Positions 59,347-64,000 of a DNA stretch of 64,000 nt are shown in pieces. The stretch spans positions 22,022,501-22,086,500 of the forward strand of contig OY756958.1 in assembly GCA_963580455.1 (NCBI GenBank), read 5' to 3'. A model generated the notes under the pieces. The model searched no databases and was not told the DNA's origin. It saw nothing but the letters and a program-made list of their open reading frames with translations. Position 1 is the stretch's first letter. Every line of letters starts with the position of its first letter. The translations under genes and the position numbers were made by a program. This DNA comes from Euonymus europaeus (lineage: Eukaryota > Streptophyta > Magnoliopsida > Celastrales > Celastraceae).

Positions 59347-62300
59347 ATGGCTCGGAAGGGTAATCAAGCAAAAAATGGACTTGATCGCCATCCATCGAAA
59401 AACAAAAAGAAAGGTTTAGATTCGGTGCCAGATATGCAAGGACGGGTGCAGGCTGGTGAAGGGAAATTTTTTCCTGGAGAGGAACTTCCAAATGACTACC
59501 GGACAGGTTCACCTTGTAGGGAGAGTGGTAGTGGAACCTTCTATACAGGAGATGAAAATAAAAGTAAACGAAATTCGTGGAAATCTCAAAGAAAAGAGAA
59601 GCAAGTGGCAGATGCAGTTCAGGGTGTTGAGCAGCCATTGCCTTCTGGTTACAGCAGTACTTTGAGCGAAAATCCTGGCGTCGGAGAAGAAAATGGAGAT
59701 CCACCTCTTGGTAACTTTGGTCCTAGACATACAAAAGGTGGATTGGGTTCCCGGCTCAGTGAACAAGCCAAAACGATGTTGGAGAATGTTGATTTTTCAG
59801 ACAATATTGTGGTTAGAAACGTGAGGGAATTTGCTTTGTCCATCTCCAAGTCAGCTAGTGGATGGCTAGAGAGGCAGGGACCATTGCTTGTTGCTTTAAA
59901 AACAAACATGAATAGTGCTCATGATTTTGTTAGACTTAAGATTCAGCAAGCATATCCTGTCTTGTTGAAATGGCTCATCAATTTTGGGAATATAATGCTT
60001 CTTTTATCTGTGGTTTGGCTGGACTGTACTCTTAGAGGCATTGATTCAGTTCTACGCATGGGTACAACATCCTTTTTTTCTGTTCTTTGGTGTAGTATTC
60101 TCTCAGTAATTGCTATGGTTGGGTGGTTCAAGTTTGTTATTGTCTTGGTAAGTCCTTTATGTTTTATTCAATTGAATTACTTGTGGGGCTCATTAAAAGG
60201 CTTCATGTATCTGCACTCTTGAGTTCACATGTATCTCTGTACTTCATATGCACTTTTTGTAGGGTTGAGACTTGTTCTTATGAGTTCATCTGCATTTTTT
60301 ATACTTTTATATACAATAAATATACTCTTTTACAATTAAAAAAGTAGTTTCAACCTGGTCAGTCAAACCCTTGATGGTGTAGAGTGAGCAACTCAAATGC
60401 ACTGGTCAGCTTTCCTCTCTGCATTTAATGAAGTTCGCATGTAATCATCAGGGCTCTCCTTTTACTATAGCTGGATCATTTGTTGACTTTAATTAGTTCT
60501 CGGTTTATATCGATCTATCTTTCCTAACTTGATTCTTTAAAAAGAAATATCCCATCTTGATGTGACTTGCGATGGAAGCTCTATATTGCTATTATTCTCT
60601 TTCTTCTGACAAAATTTGACCAACTTTATTTGCGATTTTTGTTTCACTCAGGCTATATCTGCTCTCGTCGGACTGTTTGTTGGTCTCACCCTTGGAATCT
60701 TAATAGTTTCTCTTTCTGGAACTGTTTTCTTGTGGTTCCATGGAAGCTTTTGGACAACGACACTTGTCATATTCCTTGGAGGTGATCCCCCTTTCCCATT
60801 TTCTTATGGACACATTAATACCAGTATGTGTATGTGTGTATTTATTGATCTCTCTCTTGGCATGCTGAGGCTAAATATTCACTAATGCCCAGGTTTGGCG
60901 TTTATGTCAAGCCACGAACGCTTGGCATTGTTGATTACCACCATGTACTCTGTCTATAGTGCTTGGACGTATGTTGGATGGCTTGGTTTGCTTCTGGGTT
61001 TGAATTTATCTTTCATCTCAAGTGATGTTCTGATTTACATCCTGAGCAAAAACCTAAATCAACAGAGAAGAACCGATGGACACGATGAACAAACTTCCGG
61101 CATGCAAGGTCAACCGGGCTTCTTTAATGGTGAGTCAGTGCATCCTTCGTCCTTTGACACTGGCCCAGGGTTATCAGCAGATCGTGGGCCTGGAGTTCCC
61201 TCAACCAGTGGAGTTGATTCTGAATTAACTTCTGAAGAGGAAGTTGTCCGATTGTTGAACTGTACCGATCACTATTCAGCACTGGGCTTGCCCCGTTACG
61301 AGAATGTTGATGTTCCTTTGCTCAAGCGGGAATATAGGAAAAAGGTCTATGCCATTTATGTTTTTGATATATTTAGCATGATTTTACATTTCTTTTCCAT
61401 ATGCTCTCTTGAATTTAGATTCTTAGTGGCTAAGGGGTGTAATTGTTATGGTGAAATTTGGCATGCTCACATCAATGATGTTTGCTGAATCTATCTGGAA
61501 CTTCCTTTTTGACTTCAGACATGTATGATTCGATATTACCAGTGGAATTTTAAATTACTAAATGATGTTCCTAAATTTGTTAATAGGCAATGCTGGTCCA
61601 TCCTGATAAAAATATGGGTAACGAGAAGGCCGCAGAAGCTTTTAAGAAACTTCAAAATGCATATGAGGTAAGTTTCTTGGTTTCCACTATTTATTGTGCA
61701 AGCTTTATTCTTTATTATGTTCCATATGATTCTTCCTTTCTGACTGTAGTGTTGTTATTGTATCTTGATTGTTTAGGTTTTACTTGATTCCTTGAAGCGA
61801 AAAGCGTATGATGATGAATTGAGGGGGGAAGAGCTGCTGAACTATTTTCGCAAGTTTCAAAGTACTTCTCAACAGGTATGGATATATTCTTTGTAGAGCT
61901 GAACTTTCATATGTTGCCAATTGCCATCTAGCTTAGTTGTTAGTTAAGAACAAAAAATGACCATCTTGCTAAATAAGCTTGGTGGAACATATAATCTGTT
62001 ATGACACAAAAGGATGAAAGAGAGTGAAGGAAAGGGTGAATGGTAAAGGTAAACAACTCTCATGCAAAGAGTCCCGCGGTGGTCGAGGACAGGCAAGATG
62101 AACGCAGCCTTCCCCGGCATAATAGTGCAGAGGCTGTTTTTGGATGAATGCCATAATTTTTTTTGTTAAGTATGTGAAATTCACTTTTATTGGACACAAT
62201 TCTTTGCCCCGTGTTTTCTGGCAAAAAGAGGGTCCTTTTTCACGTGATTAGTTGGATTATTGTTCAATTTATCTGTCCAAATTTAAACCAATTTGGGTAT

Positions 62301-64000
62301 AGTTAATTAAGTACGTCCGAAAATCTAAATCAATTTGGGTCCGGACATGCAAATATTTCGTAAACACCTATTTTGTCTGTCCCAGAACCAATTTTTTGCC
62401 AGCACACTCATTGTTCTGTGTGGATAAATATTGTAACGGTAAATCACCAAAGACTTGGTCAATTTATTGTAACCCTAATGCAACAATGAACATTAATGTT
62501 GAATGTGATGCGGATGAAGACCATGAAATTCACTAAAAGATATTACTGGTGACCTCATGCTTAGTGCCTAACTTACATTAGCAGAGTAAATGGTGTCCCT
62601 TCTGTTTAGATTTTATGAAAGAGATACTGATAAAGCCCACGCCCATACGGGAGCCCAAGCAGCCAGGCCCAACTGCACCCACCCATATGGGTCAGTTGTA
62701 ACCAAGGCTCAGGGTGGGTCAGCTGTAATCAAGGCTCAGGGCGGCCCATACCATCCCAAAACCTTGGCTACTAGGGAGGCCCATACCTCCCCTTATCAAC
62801 AACACCCTCACCACCATATCTTTCGATGTGGGACTCTATCAGATACTTTGTCTTGCCTCCTAGTTTGTGTTGCCATATTTTACTTGGCTTTTAATGCAAC
62901 TGTTTGGCTAGAATGGAGGACGTGGTTTCTTTGCCTCTGGGTTTACTCGCTCGGAGGCCGATGGTGAGGACCCACTTGGAGAGTCGAGAAGAATAGCATG
63001 CAAGAAGTGCAGCAACTTCCATCTCTGGATACAAACCAGAAAATCGAAATCACGAGCAAGATGGTGCCAGGTATTTGTCCTCTGAATATTTGTTTGTTTT
63101 CACGAAACTTATGCTGAAGTTTTGATACGCAGTATGAATCACATCATGATACAACATCATGTCCACCTCTTGTATGCACATTTTCCTTTAGAAGAAAATC
63201 TGCTGCTGTTGTTCATGTTTGCCCCTGAATGTCTCCCTAATGTAGGACTGCAATGATTTTCACCAAGCAAAAGATGGAGATGGATGGGTTGAGCAATCAT
63301 CACAACCCTTCTTATTCGGATTACTGCGGAAGGTACGTATCTCTGATATGCATAGGAAGAAGCTTGTTGATCTATATTAACATGCACTTTCCGGGTCCAC
63401 TACTGTGTGCTCTCTATTTTCAATTAGCCAGTCAATTGTACGCAAATGACCCCAAGGTAAAAGTTGCTTTATAGCTCATGATTGAAAGGTATAGAAACTA
63501 TAGGAAGAGTCTTGATATATGGTTATAATGTTAGAGGGAAAAATGATTCTCCCATTTGACACAGAACTTATTTGCATAGGTTGATGCTCCAATAGCGTAT
63601 GTTTGTGCTGACAGCAAGATATACGATGCCACAGAATGGTATATTTGTCAGGTAAAGTAATTTTTTCTCTATCATGAGTTGATGCTCTCTCCAGATATCT
63701 TTCTAAATGATGAATGTGCTTAGATTTAAGTATTTAACATTATCATTAGAAGTGTAATTTCTTCAACAGATTACTTGTGTCGTTTATGAAATATTTTATG
63801 ATTTTTTATTGCAAATGAATAATTTGATGTAGAACTAAGCTCATAACTCATTTAATGTGTTAAACCTGGTTGCATAGTGAACAACTGCTCGGTATTTGTG
63901 AACATTCATTTCTGATTGTTGTCTATGGCACTAACAGAGATTCATTGTCAAAACACAGATAAAACGCCTACATTCTTTGAACTGCTACCCACTCTGCCTT
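59347..64000 (+). CDS. DNAJC14-like membrane J-domain protein with Jiv90 region, 3' end outside window
   Basis: Exons: 59347-60147, 60652-60781, 60893-61344, 61587-61667, 61777-61875, 62912-63070, 63246-63332, 63580-63651, all in phase, giving 627 aa so far. Residues 1-200 are polar and Lys/Gly/Ser-rich. Several membrane segments follow between about 210 and 350 (NIMLLLSVVWLDCTL, ISALVGLFVGLTLGILIVSL, WTYVGWLGLLLGLNLSFISS). The J domain begins near 437 (HYSALGLP) with the catalytic H466-P467-D468 in LVHPDKN, and runs to about 515. C551-K-K-C554 and C573-Q-D-C576 form a CxxC...CxxC zinc-like pair within a Jiv90-type region. This order matches DNAJC14, an ER-membrane Hsp70 co-chaperone. The function in this plant is inferred from the family. 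The long fifth intron (61876-62911) holds repeat insertions. No stop codon is reached inside the window. Confidence 0.88.
62240..62415 (+). repeat. Dispersed repeat, family R2 copy 3 (intronic)
   Basis: Same block order as 57200-57450, including TATAGTTAATTAAGTACGTC, GGGTCCGGACATGCAAATAT and CAATTTTTTGCC. It lies in the fifth intron of the J-protein gene. Confidence 0.6.
62628..62841 (-). mobile_element. Solo TRIM-like LTR in a J-protein intron (214 bp)
   Basis: The ends are TGATA and TATCA, and an exact 5-bp target duplication, GATAC, flanks it at 62623-62627 and 62842-62846. On the minus strand it begins TGATAGAGTCCCACATCGAA, which shares the CCCACATCGAAAGAT block with the TRIM LTRs at 45081-45701. 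A 28-bp tandem duplication (GTAACCAAGGCTCAGGGTGG type) lies inside, at about 62696-62750. Confidence 0.8.

Noticed and set aside
59333..59909. Minus-strand frames up to 123 codons
   Set aside because: They are antisense shadows of the long first coding exon of the J-protein.
62590..62967. 125-codon plus-strand frame
   Set aside because: It spans the solo TRIM-like LTR and runs into a real exon of the J-protein in the wrong frame.
11982..63651. Functional cluster of NEMF, SND2 and the J-protein
   Set aside because: They are spread over more than 40 kb on different strands with unrelated genes between them. A shared protein-biogenesis theme is not enough to claim a cluster.
1..64000. CRISPR arrays, bacterial operons or organellar insertion
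   Set aside because: No regularly spaced identical repeats with unique spacers, no Shine-Dalgarno-led genes, and no plastid or mitochondrial gene sequence was recognised.

Overview
This window is nuclear genomic DNA of a flowering plant, almost certainly a eudicot. The genes have GT-AG introns and plant-typical products, the spacers are AT-rich with many (TA)n and (CT)n microsatellites, a degenerate plant-type telomere array (TTTAGGG) is present, and plant transposon classes occur throughout (TRIM, Tourist-like, CACTA, Mutator-like with long inverted repeats, copia, LINE, tRNA-SINE). No bacterial, organellar or CRISPR-like features were seen. The species cannot be named from sequence alone.

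Layout. 1-1312 (-): first exon and an internal exon of an unidentified gene that leaves the window on the left. 1510-9540: a repeat block with a 3.3-kb nested inverted-repeat element, a second long-TIR element carrying a transposase-like tail, a solo LTR and duplicated SINE copies. 10033-11450 (-): a two-exon HS1-type Dabb-domain protein. 11982-19200 (-): a 14-exon NEMF/Rqc2 homologue with a plant-type CCHC knuckle, rebuilt exon by exon (1133 aa, all splice phases agree). 19.3-29.3 kb: a gene-poor spacer with a TIR element filled by a 138-bp minisatellite, a CACTA terminus and an interstitial telomere-like array. 29293-30895 (+): an R2R3-MYB of subgroup 20 (MYB108/MYB78-like). 36952-39150 (-): a gibberellin 2-oxidase. 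40.2-47.4 kb: a LINE fragment, an intact TRIM element and a chain of three Tourist-like elements. 48830-51161 (-): a five-exon TMEM208/SND2 homologue. 52.8-56.9 kb: a CACTA-like end and a copia gag relic with tandem LTR/leader copies. 59347 to the right edge (+): a DNAJC14-like membrane J-protein with a Jiv90-type zinc region, continuing past the window.

Three genes act in protein biogenesis and quality control: NEMF in ribosome-associated quality control, SND2/TMEM208 in ER targeting, and the ER-type J-protein. They lie far apart among unrelated genes on both strands, so I read this as ordinary plant gene order and not as a functional cluster. MYB108-type factors and GA 2-oxidase have regulatory roles in stress, stamen development or senescence and in gibberellin turnover.

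I found no convincing undescribed system. The most unusual structures are mobile-element architectures: the nested inverted-repeat element, the Tourist-like trimer, the minisatellite-bearing TIR element, the LINE junction with nearby copied blocks, and a 70-bp-arm hairpin in an intron of the SND2 homologue.
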